Below are positions 28,977-38,642 of a stretch of DNA of 64,000 bases, piece by piece. The notes below the pieces were generated by a model that saw nothing but the letters and a program-made list of their open reading frames with translations, was not told where the DNA came from and ran no database searches. Position 1 is the stretch's first letter. Every line of letters starts with the position of its first letter. The stretch is from Wenzhouxiangella marina. GTDB taxonomy: Bacteria > Pseudomonadota > Gammaproteobacteria > Xanthomonadales > Wenzhouxiangellaceae. Made by a program: the position numbers and the translations under genes. The DNA lies in the NCBI RefSeq assembly GCF_001187785.1, contig NZ_CP012154.1, positions 1,296,501-1,360,500 of the forward strand, read 5' to 3'.

Positions 28977-30254
28977 ATGGAGCTAGACAAACTCAACGTG
29001 GCCCTGGACGCCGGTCTGGAGGGCTATCTGATGCGGATTCGCCCGCGCGATCTGCAGCTGGGGCACTTTGTCGTCCGCATGAGCCTTCCCTGGCGCGAGA
29101 CGCCGTTTCCCCTCGAAGGTGTCCTGATCAGCCAGGATTCCGAGCGCAAGTGGGTCCTCGACCACTGCGAGTGGGTCGACATCGACCTCGATCGCAGCCC
29201 CAACAAGTACCGACCGGCGCAGGGCTACGGCGCCTTCCAGTACCAGAGCAAGGGCCTTAGCGATAAGCAGGTGCGGCGCTGCGAAGCGGCCCGCGAACAG
29301 CGCATCACCCGGGAGACCCTGGCCGAGTCCAAGAAGCTCTACACGGGGTTGGCCAGTGAAGTCGACCGTCTGGTCGCGGATTTTTCCGGCGACGGCGAGA
29401 TCGACGTGGAGGGCGCCCGGGGCGTGATCGGTGACATTGCCGGTAGCCTCAGCGAGAACGTCGCGGCCCTGGCCTGGCTGATCCGGATCAAGGAGGCGGA
29501 CCAGTACACCGCCCAGCACTGCATCAACGTGGCCATCCTGTGCATCGCCCTGTCCCATGCGGCGGGTTGGGAACGCGAGAAGGTCGAGGAGGCCGGTCTT
29601 GCCGGTCTCCTGCATGATCTCGGCAAGACCCGTTTGAGCCAGCGGATTCTCAACAAGCCGGGACGCCTGACCGATCGTGAGTTCGAGCACGTCAAGGCCC
29701 ATTCGATGCTGGGCTTTCAGATGCTCAAGTCCGACCCGGACGTCAGCGACGAAGTGCGCATGGCCGTCCGACATCACCATGAACGTCCGGACGGGCGCGG
29801 CTATCCCGATGCCTTGTCCGGCGATGAGATTCCGGATCTCGCGCGCCTCGTGTCCATCATCGACGCCTATGACGCCATTACCTCCGATCGAGTCTACGAC
29901 CCGGCCCGGTCCCACCACGAAGCGCTGGGAATTCTCTACAAGGAGCGTGGTCGCCAGTTCGATGGCAACCTGGTCGAGGTCTTCATTCGACTTATGGGCT
30001 GGGTCGCCTACGGCACATTGGTCCGGCTGACCGATGACGAGCTGGCCGTCGTGCTCGAAGCGCGCTCGGGTCGAGGCCTGTATCCGCTGGTGCGTCGCGT
30101 TCGCTCGGATGGCAACGGCGGCCATCGCCTGGGCGACGAGCTCGATCTCCACCAGCTCAAGCTCGAGCAGGGTCCGGAGTGCCTCCGCGTGGCCGAGGTC
30201 CTCCCCGATGGGGCGCGTGGGGTGAAGGTCCGGGAACTGATCGCCCAGTTCTGA
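28977..30254 (+). CDS. HD-GYP domain cyclic-di-GMP phosphodiesterase with N-terminal DUF3391
   Basis: This 425-residue cytoplasmic protein has an N-terminal DUF3391-like domain (residues 15-130; RPRDLQLGHFVVRMSLPW) followed by an HD-GYP domain (about 175-350). The metal and signature residues are present: HCINVAILC, LLHDLGK near 212, and HHERPDGRGYP (HHxxxDGxGYP) near 266. SIIDAYDAITSDRVYD completes the family pattern. It should hydrolyse c-di-GMP. GAGG precedes the ATG. The intact GYP-region argues against a degenerate enzyme. Confidence 0.92.
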   Translation: MELDKLNVALDAGLEGYLMRIRPRDLQLGHFVVRMSLPWRETPFPLEGVLISQDSERKWVLDHCEWVDIDLDRSPNKYRPAQGYGAFQYQSKGLSDKQVRRCEAAREQRITRETLAESKKLYTGLASEVDRLVADFSGDGEIDVEGARGVIGDIAGSLSENVAALAWLIRIKEADQYTAQHCINVAILCIALSHAAGWEREKVEEAGLAGLLHDLGKTRLSQRILNKPGRLTDREFEHVKAHSMLGFQMLKSDPDVSDEVRMAVRHHHERPDGRGYPDALSGDEIPDLARLVSIIDAYDAITSDRVYDPARSHHEALGILYKERGRQFDGNLVEVFIRLMGWVAYGTLVRLTDDELAVVLEARSGRGLYPLVRRVRSDGNGGHRLGDELDLHQLKLEQGPECLRVAEVLPDGARGVKVRELIAQF

Positions 30255-30393
30255 GAGGCGCGGCTGCGACTGCCTCGAACACGAAGCCTTCGGACGCCAC
30301 GATTGACCACTTCACCCGCGCCGGGCCGTCCCTGGCCAGGCGGTGAACGTGCGCTTCCTCCTGCGTTCTCGCTGTGGATTGGCCAGCCTGCGT

Positions 30394-31146
30394 TCAGTCC
30401 GTCTCCTTGTCCCCCTGAAAGCCCTTCGCGCGACAGGTCACGACCAGGGTGTCGCGCCAGCCCAGTTCACCGTTGACCAGGGGCTGGATCGGCGTGGATT
30501 CATGGATCACGCGCCGATCGTCAAGCAGCAGCAATGACCAGGGCCGGTCGAGGGTGAAGCGCAGGCCGTTGGGACCGTCCGCGTCGAAGACCCGGCTCTC
30601 GCCGCCCTTGATTGCATGGCGCTTGAGCATGAACACGGCCACCAGGTCGACGCCGTCGCGATGCGCGCCTTCGGGCGTGGGTCGGCCGATGCCATCGGTG
30701 GTGTCGATCCGGAAGGGGTGGGCCTCGAGAAACCAGGTTCCGGATCCGTGCAGTCGGCTGGCCTGTTCGGCAACCCGTTCGATCAGCCTGGACCAGGCCG
30801 CCTGACCCAGCATGTCCTCTTCCAGGGGCTCGAACCAGCGCCGCATCCCGCCATGCAGGGCGTTGTAGGCCAGAGGTTGCCAGTGGGCGCGATGCGGGGC
30901 CAGCTGAAGGCCCGATTCCGAGGCGATATAGCAGCCATGCCGCCGGCGCCGGTAGCGACCGCCGTCGCGCAGGTGCGGATCCGGTGGCAGGCGGTCCCAG
31001 AAGGGCAGAAGCATATCCAGCTCGCCCTGGCTGAGGCCGGACCACGCCCGAACACCCTGTGGGTCGAGCAGGGCGTAGCCGGTCTCCGACAGGGTTCGGT
31101 CGAGGGCCTCGATCCGGGTCCAGGGCGGTTCGATCTTCAGTTTCAT
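30394..31146 (-). CDS. 2OG-Fe dioxygenase family protein (2OG-Fe_Oxy_2)
   Basis: This 250-residue protein contains GAHRDGVDLVAVFML (HxD iron site), VIHESTPIQP (distal His) and WRDTLVVTCR (2-oxoglutarate Arg), the pattern of the PF10014 family that includes isoleucine and other free amino-acid hydroxylases. The N-terminal half (GRYRRRRHGCYI, HWQPLAYNALHGGMRRWF) is also typical. Substrate is unknown. It faces acnD divergently across about 80 nt. Confidence 0.82.
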   Translation of the reverse strand: MKLKIEPPWTRIEALDRTLSETGYALLDPQGVRAWSGLSQGELDMLLPFWDRLPPDPHLRDGGRYRRRRHGCYIASESGLQLAPHRAHWQPLAYNALHGGMRRWFEPLEEDMLGQAAWSRLIERVAEQASRLHGSGTWFLEAHPFRIDTTDGIGRPTPEGAHRDGVDLVAVFMLKRHAIKGGESRVFDADGPNGLRFTLDRPWSLLLLDDRRVIHESTPIQPLVNGELGWRDTLVVTCRAKGFQGDKETD

Positions 31147-31228
31147 TCGGGAAGCCTAGCGGATGATGGCGCCGAGCGTGGGGCCGAATCCTTTATCATG
31201 AGCACTTTCGAATCCGGCCTTTTTCGAT

Positions 31229-33829
31229 ATGAGCAACACGCGATACCGCAAGCGCCTGCCAGGCACCGAACTCGACTACTACGATGCCCGCGAGGCGGTC
31301 GACGAACTGCAGGCGGGCGCCTGGGCGAAACTGCCCTACACGGCGCGCGTGCTGGCCGAAAACCTGGTCCGGCGCTGTCCGCCGGAGCAGCTCGAGGCCT
31401 CCCTGCGCCAGATCATCGAGCGCAAGCGCGACCTGGACTTTCCCTGGTTCCCGGCGCGGGTCGTCTGCCACGACATCCTCGGACAGACCGCCCTCGTCGA
31501 CCTGGCCGGCCTGCGCGATGCCATCGCCGACAAGGGCGGTGACCCGGCCCAGGTCAACCCGGTCGTGCCGGTGCAGCTGATCGTCGACCATTCCCTGGCC
31601 GTCGAGCACGCCGGGTTCGAGAAGGACGCCTTCGAGAAGAACCGGGCCATCGAAGACCGTCGCAATGCCGACCGCTTCGATTTCATCAACTGGACCAGGG
31701 AAGCCTTCGACAACGTCGATGTCATTCCCCCGGGCAACGGCATCATGCATCAGATCAATCTGGAGCGGATGTGCACCGTGGTCGAGACGCGCGACGGCGT
31801 GGCCTTTCCCGACACCCTGGTCGGCACCGACAGCCACACGCCACACGTCTGCGCCCTCGGCGTGATCGCCATCGGCGTGGGCGGCCTGGAAGCGGAAAAC
31901 GTCATGCTCGGCCGCGCCTCCTACCTGCGTCTTCCGGACATTGTCGGGGTCGAACTGACGGGCAGACCCCAGCCGGGCATCACCGCCACGGACATCGTGC
32001 TGGCCCTGACGGAGTTCCTGCGCAAGGAGCGCGTCGTCGGCGCCTGGCTGGAATTCTTCGGTGAGGGTGCAGCCGCCCTGACCGTGGGCGACCGCGCGAC
32101 GATCTCGAACATGACGCCCGAGTACGGTGCGACGGCGGCGATGTTCCATATCGACCAGCAGACCATCGACTACCTGACCCTGACCGGCCGTGAGGACGCG
32201 CGCGTCAAGCTGGTCGAAGACTACGCTCGCCACACCGGCCTCTGGGCCGATGACATCAGGACCGCTGAATACGAGCGTACCCTGAGCTTCGATCTGTCGA
32301 CGGTCGAGCGCAACGTGGCCGGTCCGACCAGCCCGCACAAGCGGGTGGGCACCAGCCATCTGGCCGAAAGCGGCATCGCCGGGCCCTACGAGCTGCCCGA
32401 GGATGGCCGCATGCCGGACGGCGCGATCATCATCGCCGCCATCACCAGCTGCACCAACACCTCCAACCCCCGCAACGTGATCGCGGCGGGCCTGCTGGCG
32501 AAGAAGGCCAACGAGCTCGGCCTGCTCAGAAAGCCCTGGGTCAAGTCCTCCTTCGCGCCGGGCTCCATCGCCGTCAAGCTGTATCTGGAAGAGGCGGGCC
32601 TGCTCGACGAGCTGGAGAAGCTCGGCTTCGGCGTGGTCGCCTTCGCCTGCACGACCTGCAACGGCATGAGCGGTGCCCTCGATCCGGCGATCCAGCAGGA
32701 GATCATCGACCGTGACCTCTACTCCGTGGCCGTGCTGTCGGGCAACCGGAACTTCGATGGTCGGATTCACCCCTACGCCAAGCAGGCCTTCCTGGCCTCA
32801 CCGGCTCTGGTGGTGGCCTACGCCATCGCGGGCAGCATCCGCTTCGATATCGAAAAGGACGTGCTGGGCAAGGATGCCGAGGGACGCGACATCACCCTCA
32901 AGGACCTGTGGCCCAGCGACGAGGAGATCGACGAGATCGTCGCCCGGTCGGTCAAGCCCGAGCAGTTCCGCAAGGTCTACGAGCCGATGTTCGGCAAGAC
33001 CTTCAAGCGCGTGAAGAAGGTCGACCCGCTCTACGACTGGCGTCCCCAGAGCACCTACATTCGCCGCCCGCCGTACTGGGAGGGCGCCCTGGCCGCCGAG
33101 CGCACCTTGACCGGCATGCGCCCGCTCGCGGTGCTGGGGGACAACATCACCACCGACCATCTCTCGCCTTCGAATGCCATCCTGGCCGACAGCGCGGCCG
33201 GCGAGTACCTGACCCGAATGGGCGTGCCCGAGGAGGACTTCAACTCCTACGCCACCCACCGCGGCGATCACCTGACGGCTCAGCGTGCGACCTTTGCCAA
33301 CCCGCGTCTGATCAACCGCATGGCGGTGGTCGATGGCGAGGTCAAGCAGGGTTCCCTGACCCGCCTGGAGCCCGATGGGAAGGTGATGCGCATGTGGGAT
33401 GCGATCGAGACCTACATGGAGCGCAAGCAGCCCCTGATCATCATCGCCGGCGCCGATTACGGGCAGGGCTCCTCGCGCGACTGGGCCGCCAAGGGCGTGC
33501 GCCTGGCGGGCGTCGAGGCGATCGTGGCCGAGGGCTTCGAGCGCATCCATCGGACCAACCTGATCGGCATGGGCGTGCTGCCCCTGCAGTTCGAGGGCGG
33601 CACCGATCAGAAGACCCTGGGTCTCGACGGCACGGAAAGCTACGACGTGGTCGGTGAACCCGCGCCAGGGGCCCGACTCACGCTGCGGATCCACCGCGCC
33701 GATGGACAGATCGATGAAGTGCCGGTGATCTGCCGCCTCGACACGGCCGAGGAAGTGAGCATCTACGCCGCCGGCGGCGTGCTGCAGCGCTTCGCCCAGG
33801 ACTTCCTCGAAGCCTCCGACGCCGCTTGA
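31229..33829 (+). CDS. acnD: Fe/S-dependent 2-methylisocitrate dehydratase AcnD
   Basis: This 866-residue aconitase-family protein has the cluster cysteines in ITSCTNTSNP and FACTTCNGMSG, the swivel domain DNITTDHLSPSNAI and the active-site segment GADYGQGSSRDWAAKG. Its start MSNTRYRKRLPGTELDYYDAREAV and its length fit AcnD rather than AcnA (about 890-900). It dehydrates 2-methylcitrate in the propionate methylcitrate cycle and needs PrpF, encoded next, to give the usable isomer. prpB and prpC are not in the window. Confidence 0.95.
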   Translation: MSNTRYRKRLPGTELDYYDAREAVDELQAGAWAKLPYTARVLAENLVRRCPPEQLEASLRQIIERKRDLDFPWFPARVVCHDILGQTALVDLAGLRDAIADKGGDPAQVNPVVPVQLIVDHSLAVEHAGFEKDAFEKNRAIEDRRNADRFDFINWTREAFDNVDVIPPGNGIMHQINLERMCTVVETRDGVAFPDTLVGTDSHTPHVCALGVIAIGVGGLEAENVMLGRASYLRLPDIVGVELTGRPQPGITATDIVLALTEFLRKERVVGAWLEFFGEGAAALTVGDRATISNMTPEYGATAAMFHIDQQTIDYLTLTGREDARVKLVEDYARHTGLWADDIRTAEYERTLSFDLSTVERNVAGPTSPHKRVGTSHLAESGIAGPYELPEDGRMPDGAIIIAAITSCTNTSNPRNVIAAGLLAKKANELGLLRKPWVKSSFAPGSIAVKLYLEEAGLLDELEKLGFGVVAFACTTCNGMSGALDPAIQQEIIDRDLYSVAVLSGNRNFDGRIHPYAKQAFLASPALVVAYAIAGSIRFDIEKDVLGKDAEGRDITLKDLWPSDEEIDEIVARSVKPEQFRKVYEPMFGKTFKRVKKVDPLYDWRPQSTYIRRPPYWEGALAAERTLTGMRPLAVLGDNITTDHLSPSNAILADSAAGEYLTRMGVPEEDFNSYATHRGDHLTAQRATFANPRLINRMAVVDGEVKQGSLTRLEPDGKVMRMWDAIETYMERKQPLIIIAGADYGQGSSRDWAAKGVRLAGVEAIVAEGFERIHRTNLIGMGVLPLQFEGGTDQKTLGLDGTESYDVVGEPAPGARLTLRIHRADGQIDEVPVICRLDTAEEVSIYAAGGVLQRFAQDFLEASDAA

Positions 33830-33850
33830 TCGGCTGAATCAAAAGCGAAT

Positions 33851-33962
33851 AACACGAAGCACACGAAGGAGGGCACGAAGGTCACGAAGAATGGATTCAA
33901 GTGGGGCAGCGTTCAGCGTCTTGCTTTCTTTTTCTTCGTGAATTCTTCGTGTCCTTCGTGTT
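33851..33962. repeat. Hairpin micro-repeat element, family C, copy 2
   Basis: The left arm AACACGAAGC-ACACGAAGG-AGGGCACGAAGG-TCACGAAG begins at 33851. The right arm TTCTTCGTGAAT-TCTTCGTGTCC-TTCGTGTT ends at 33962. It fills the acnD-prpF gap. Confidence 0.82.
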
Positions 33963-33987
33963 CCAATCTTTTTCAGGTTGAGCATCG

Positions 33988-35163
33988 ATGAACGACGCAC
34001 CGCAACTGAGGATTCCGGCCACCTACATGCGTGGGGGCACGAGCAAGGGGGTTTTCTTTCGTCTGGAGGACTTGCCCGACTTTGCTCAGGCGCCGGGGCC
34101 GGATCGCGATGCCTTGCTGCTCCGGGTGATCGGTTCACCGGATCCCTACAAGAAGCACACCGATGGCATGGGCGGGGCGACTTCAAGCACCTCGAAGACG
34201 GTCATTCTGTCGCGCTCGGAGCGCGAGGGCCACGACGTCGACTACCTGTTCGGTCAGGTCGCGATCGATCGGCCCGTCATCGACTGGTCGGGCAACTGCG
34301 GCAATCTGACCGCCGCCGTCGGTTCCTTCGCCATCGCCAACGGTCTCGTCGATGCCGATCGCATTCCGAGCGACGGCATCTGCGAAGTCCGGATCTGGCA
34401 GGCCAATATCGAGAAGACGATCGTCGCCCACGTGCCGATCCGCCATGGCGAGGTTCAGGAAACCGGCGACTTCGAACTCGATGGCGTGGCCTTTCCCGCC
34501 GCCGAGGTCCAGATCGACTTCATCCGGCCCGCCGACGGGGAAGGGGCCCTGTTCCCCACCGGCGAACTCGTCGACGAGCTGGAGGTGCCCGGTGAGGGGC
34601 GTCTGGCCGTCACCTGCATCAACGCCGGCATCCCGACCCTGTTCTTCCGCGCCGAGGACCTCGGCTTCACGGCCACGGAGCTGCAGGGCGCGATCAACGA
34701 TCACCCCGAGATCCTCGCGCGCCTCGAGCGGATTCGAGCCCTGGGTGCCGTCCACATGGGCCTGATCGAACGCGTCGAAGACGCGGCCACGCGGCAGCAC
34801 ACGCCCAAGATCGCCTGGGTGGCCGGTCCGAAGGCCTATGTGGCATCCAGCGGCAAGGCGGTGGCGGCCGAGGACATCGACCTCAACGTCCGCGCCATGT
34901 CCATGGGCCAGCTGCACCACGCCATGATGGGCACGGCGGCCGTGGCCATCGCCTCGGCAGCGGCCGTGCCGGGCACCCTGGTCAACGAGGCGGCCGGTGG
35001 CGGCGATCGCAACAGCGTCCGCTTCGGCCATCCTTCCGGGACCCTCAAGGTCGGCGCCGAAGCGCGCCGCGACGGTGCCCGGTGGACGATCGAAAAGGTC
35101 AGCATGAGCCGCAGCGCGCGCGTACTGATGGAGGGGCGGGTGCGGGTGCCAGCGCCCGAGTGA
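33988..35163 (+). CDS. prpF: 2-methylaconitate cis-trans isomerase PrpF
   Basis: The protein has 391 residues with a diaminopimelate-epimerase-like double-barrel fold. Family signatures are PATYMRGGTSKGVFFRLEDLP at the start, GMGGATSSTSKTVIL, and DWSGNCGNLTAAVGSFAI. It isomerises the AcnD product to cis-2-methylaconitate for the methylcitrate cycle. It follows acnD across a family C hairpin repeat. Its stop codon overlaps a GTG start of the next gene (GTGA). Confidence 0.95.
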   Translation: MNDAPQLRIPATYMRGGTSKGVFFRLEDLPDFAQAPGPDRDALLLRVIGSPDPYKKHTDGMGGATSSTSKTVILSRSEREGHDVDYLFGQVAIDRPVIDWSGNCGNLTAAVGSFAIANGLVDADRIPSDGICEVRIWQANIEKTIVAHVPIRHGEVQETGDFELDGVAFPAAEVQIDFIRPADGEGALFPTGELVDELEVPGEGRLAVTCINAGIPTLFFRAEDLGFTATELQGAINDHPEILARLERIRALGAVHMGLIERVEDAATRQHTPKIAWVAGPKAYVASSGKAVAAEDIDLNVRAMSMGQLHHAMMGTAAVAIASAAAVPGTLVNEAAGGGDRNSVRFGHPSGTLKVGAEARRDGARWTIEKVSMSRSARVLMEGRVRVPAPE

Positions 35164-37424
35164 ATCCATTCCGCTCACTGACGAGCGAGGCTGAGGTGTC
35201 ACTGCGCCCGGCCGTTCTCGGGATCGTCGCCCTGGTCGGCGTCCTGCTTGCGCCATGGGCCCTGGCCCAGCACGAGGAGCCGACGGCGCCGGACTGCGTG
35301 GAGGCTCGCCAGTCGCATCACGCCGAGGCCGAGGCGATCTGCCAGCGCGAACTGGCCGAGGCCCGCGGGCGCGGCGATGCGCCCGACGAGCGGCGTGCCC
35401 TGTTCCAGCTGTCCATCCTGGCCCGTCTGCACGGTGATCACGATCGTGCGCTGTCTCTGCACGAGGCGATCCAGCGCTCGCAGGGCTTTGCCGATGACTG
35501 GCAGGCCCAGTACCGTCTCGCCCGCGAACAGGGGATTCTGGCCTATGCGCAGGGCCAGTCGGCCAATGCCCTGACCTTCTTCCGCGCGGCGCTGGCGCAG
35601 GCGCGCGCCCGCGGGGACCGCGAACTCGAAGCCCGCAGCCTGAACGATCTCGGCTCGGCCTATCGTCGCCTGGGTGCCGAGGACGAGGCCCTGGATGCCT
35701 ATCGGCGCAGCCTGGAACTGAAGCGCGAACTGGGCGATGCCCAGATCGGCACCACCCTGAGCAATATCGCCGATCTGCTGGTTCGCCTGGGTGATCCGGG
35801 GCAGGCCGAGGTCTTCTATGGCGAAGCCCTGGAGGCACACCGCGTCGTGGGTGCCCAGCGAAACGAGGCGCACACCCTGGAGAGCATCGCCCTGCTGGCC
35901 GATCGCCAGGGCCAGCTGCCCCGAGCCTTGACGCTGGCACGGGAGGCTCATGCGCAGTTCGAGCGGGTCGGCTCCGCGCAGGATCGTCGTCGCTCGGGCA
36001 CCTTGCTGGCCGAAATCGAGCGATCGAACGGCGCCCTGGACGAGGCCGCTCGTCTCCTCGATGAGATGGCCGCGCTGGCGGCAGAGACCGAGCAAGGGCT
36101 GCCGGCACGCTGGTCGTTGACTTCGGCCCGGCTGCTGCTCGATCGAGGACGGCTCGGAGAGGCTCGTTCGCTCCTCGAAGCACTGGAGGCCGACTCGGAG
36201 CGCTGGATGGACGAGGATCGCCTGGCGCGCCTGGAATTGATGGCCGGCCTGGCCGAGGCGGAAGGGGAGCTGGGGCGGGCCCTGGCCCTGCAGAAGCGCC
36301 TGAGCGCCGAGCGCGTGGCCTATGGCGAGCGCCTCCACGATCGTGAGCTGGTCAGCCGCCGCGTGCTCCTGGAAGTCGCCGAGGCCGAGCACCGGATCGG
36401 CCAGCTGCAGGTCGAGAACCAGCTGCAGCAGGCCGCGCTGGCCTCCGAACGCGCGAACACGCGAGCCGTGGCGGCCGTGTCGCTGCTGATCCTCGTGCTG
36501 CTGTTGATCGCGGCAATCTGGTGGTTTCGGCGCCGCAGCCGTCGCGAGCGCCAGGCCCGGGCCCGCCTGGAGGCGAGGATCGAGCGCTATCGCGATGCCG
36601 CGCGCGCGCTGAGAACCTCGAGCGAACGCCTGTCGGGCATGCTCGATGCCACGGACTCGGCGGTGATCGCCATTGGTGTGGACCAGCGCGTGCTGCTGGT
36701 CAATTCGGCCGCGATGAAACAGCTTGGCTGCAAACAGGCGCCGATCGGTCAGGGCCTGGACGCCCTGTTCGGCGACGCGCTGGCCGACGGCCTGCCGGAA
36801 GCGACGGATCGTCCCATCGTGGTCGATTATCAGGGACGGGAGCTCTGGCTTCGACGCCAGGTGCTGGAGTTGGAGGAGGAGGTGCAGGTGCTGGTGATCG
36901 AGGATCCGGCCCAGCCGGCCGCGATGGACGATGGCCTGGTGCCGATGATCAACCGGCACTTCCGGCGGGTGGATGAATTCGGCGGACTGTTGCGTGCCCA
37001 GTTGAAGCAGGGTGATCTGCCGGAGAAGCTACGGATTCGCTGGCAGCGCATCGATGAAGAGCTGCAGGCCCTGTCGGCCCAGCTGCATCCGGTCCAGGAA
37101 GCCAACGAGACCAGCTTCCGCGAACACCTCGTCCAGCTGATGGTGCGCTGCCTGGAAACCTGGGAGCGGGAGACGGGGTCGAGCCGCGTCGAACTGGCCG
37201 AGCAGAGCGGCATCTGGCGGGTGACGATCGACGAGGGGCGATTGCGAACGCGGGCCATGGATCGCTATCTGCAGCTGGCCAAGCTGCCCAGGCAGCCGCG
37301 CTGGCGGGAAGTGCTCCGCACGGCCTATTTCATCCTGTCCGAATGCCCGGGGGCCAGGCGCGAGGAACTCGAGGCGATGACCGAGCAGCTGCGCGAAGAC
37401 GCCGCCCGACTCGGCCTGAAATGA
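35160..37424 (+). CDS. TPR protein with transmembrane helix, PAS-like domain and conserved C-terminal module
   Basis: The protein has about 754 residues: signal peptide/anchor (PAVLGIVALVGVLLAPWALA), periplasmic TPR array (about residues 40-330; LNDLGSAYRRLGAEDEALDAY, LSNIADLLVRLGDPGQAEVFY), coiled coil, one TM helix near 435-456 (AVSLLILVLLLIAAIWW), a PAS-like segment near 490-585 (GMLDATDSAVIAIG), and a C-terminal module (FREHLVQLMVRCLETWE, RTRAMDRYLQLAKLP) I remember from similar TPR sensor proteins of marine gammaproteobacteria. No kinase, GGDEF or HTH domain is visible. The start may be GTG 35160 (overlapping prpF) or GTG 35196 (closer to the signal peptide). Confidence 0.78.
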   Translation: MNPFRSLTSEAEVSLRPAVLGIVALVGVLLAPWALAQHEEPTAPDCVEARQSHHAEAEAICQRELAEARGRGDAPDERRALFQLSILARLHGDHDRALSLHEAIQRSQGFADDWQAQYRLAREQGILAYAQGQSANALTFFRAALAQARARGDRELEARSLNDLGSAYRRLGAEDEALDAYRRSLELKRELGDAQIGTTLSNIADLLVRLGDPGQAEVFYGEALEAHRVVGAQRNEAHTLESIALLADRQGQLPRALTLAREAHAQFERVGSAQDRRRSGTLLAEIERSNGALDEAARLLDEMAALAAETEQGLPARWSLTSARLLLDRGRLGEARSLLEALEADSERWMDEDRLARLELMAGLAEAEGELGRALALQKRLSAERVAYGERLHDRELVSRRVLLEVAEAEHRIGQLQVENQLQQAALASERANTRAVAAVSLLILVLLLIAAIWWFRRRSRRERQARARLEARIERYRDAARALRTSSERLSGMLDATDSAVIAIGVDQRVLLVNSAAMKQLGCKQAPIGQGLDALFGDALADGLPEATDRPIVVDYQGRELWLRRQVLELEEEVQVLVIEDPAQPAAMDDGLVPMINRHFRRVDEFGGLLRAQLKQGDLPEKLRIRWQRIDEELQALSAQLHPVQEANETSFREHLVQLMVRCLETWERETGSSRVELAEQSGIWRVTIDEGRLRTRAMDRYLQLAKLPRQPRWREVLRTAYFILSECPGARREELEAMTEQLREDAARLGLK

Positions 37425-37432
37425 GTAGTCAG

Positions 37433-37463
37433 TCCGGCGCTGCGCGCGGGGCGCAGCGCCGGA
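37433..37463. terminator. Hairpin between convergent genes
   Basis: TCCGGCGCTGCGC (37433-37445) pairs perfectly with GCGCAGCGCCGGA (37451-37463), loop GCGGG, followed by GCTTT on the plus strand. It is well placed to end the TPR-gene transcript. Confidence 0.65.
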
Positions 37464-37475
37464 GCTTTCGGTCGA

Positions 37476-37928
37476 TCAGCGACGTTTCGGCAAGGCGAGG
37501 GGAAGGGGCTCGCAGCGAACGCAGCTGCCGACCACGCCCTGACTCAGGGCATAGTTGGCATGGTGGCCATCACGGTCCAGGAAGCTGGTGGGACCGCTGG
37601 GGATGAACACGACCGTGCCGTGATCGGGATTTCTGCTGTTGGCGAAGCGCACCGCGAACTGTTCGCAGAAGTGGTGGGCCGTTCGCTGTCCGCGCGTCCA
37701 GTCGTCATCGAACTGGCTGCCGCAGCTCTTCGTCTGACCGCCGGCATCACAGATGGGCTCTTGCTCGAGCAGCTGGGTCTGGGTCCAGTCGATCTCGGCG
37801 ACGATCACCAGCCGGCCGCCGGTTTCACACCATTCGGGATGGCTGAGGGGATTGTGCGCGTGGGCCGAGCCGGCCAGCAGTGACAGTAAGGCGATCCAGG
37901 CAAATTGCTTGAGGCGCGAAGTCCGCAT
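37476..37928 (-). CDS. Small secreted cysteine-containing protein of unknown function
   Basis: The protein has 150 residues with signal peptide MRTSRLKQFAWIALLSLLAGSAHA. The mature part has six Cys (WCETGG, EPICDAGG, KSCGSQF, HFCEQF, GSCVRCEP), consistent with disulfides in the periplasm. I do not recognise a family. It is convergent with the TPR gene and upstream sequence shows no clear promoter. Confidence 0.6.
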   Translation of the reverse strand: MRTSRLKQFAWIALLSLLAGSAHAHNPLSHPEWCETGGRLVIVAEIDWTQTQLLEQEPICDAGGQTKSCGSQFDDDWTRGQRTAHHFCEQFAVRFANSRNPDHGTVVFIPSGPTSFLDRDGHHANYALSQGVVGSCVRCEPLPLALPKRR

Positions 37929-38196
37929 GGCATTGATCCAGAGTAGGGGAGGTGTCGAGTGTAGGCAGCGTGGCCGCCGCTGTCACCCGAAAGGCCGGGA
38001 CGATTTGGGAACAAGCCCTTTTCTCTCTTGGAAATCAGTGGGTTGGCATTGGTCCCGATGCGCCGGCGAGCTCGTCGTGTTCCCATTTCAGCCCTTGTTT
38101 TTGCTGGGCAGGGCTCGATTCGCCTCCTAGGCTTGGACGGGTCGAAAACGAACGACGAAACGAATCCCTTCACTCGATCCAATAGGAGAACGACCC

Positions 38197-38628
38197 ATGA
38201 AACACTGCACTCGAACCCTGTTCCTGTCGACCCTGCTCCTGCTCGCCGCCAGCGCCCAGGCCGCACCCCAGGCCACCCACAACGGCTACTTCGCCTCGGC
38301 CACCTGGTCGATGGGCGGCTGGCCGATCCAGTACATGACCCAGAGCATCGGCCCCTACATCACCTATGGCGATTGCTACACGGCCTGGACCCAGCTGGTG
38401 CACAGCCAGCCTCAGTACTGGCTGGAGTCGACGGTCCCCTGCCATTTCGTCTCCACCCACATGGCCTACGTCGAAGTGGCCGAACTGGCGATCGACGGTG
38501 ACGGTGGTGCCGGCGGCGGCGGCTTCGGTGGCCTCGATGACATCCTCGAGTACGTCGATCGTGTGCGTGAGCTGCGTCGTCAGTACAACATCGACGGCTA
38601 CGAGGCCGCGCTGGAACGTCTGAAGTAA
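38197..38628 (+). CDS. Small secreted protein of unknown function
   Basis: The protein has 143 residues with signal peptide MKHCTRTLFLSTLLLLAASAQA. The mature part is aromatic (YFASATWSMGGWPIQYMT), has one Cys pair (GDCYTAW, VPCHFVS), a Gly-rich hinge GDGGAGGGGFGG and a charged C-terminal helix. AGGAG lies upstream of the ATG. I do not recognise a family. A hairpin follows the gene. Confidence 0.65.
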   Translation: MKHCTRTLFLSTLLLLAASAQAAPQATHNGYFASATWSMGGWPIQYMTQSIGPYITYGDCYTAWTQLVHSQPQYWLESTVPCHFVSTHMAYVEVAELAIDGDGGAGGGGFGGLDDILEYVDRVRELRRQYNIDGYEAALERLK

Positions 38629-38642
38629 GGCACACCAGCGGC

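Noticed and set aside
34183-36183. 666-codon minus-strand ORF opposite prpF and the TPR gene
   Set aside because: It spans two real genes in antisense, with Arg/Pro/Gly-rich sequence and no motif.
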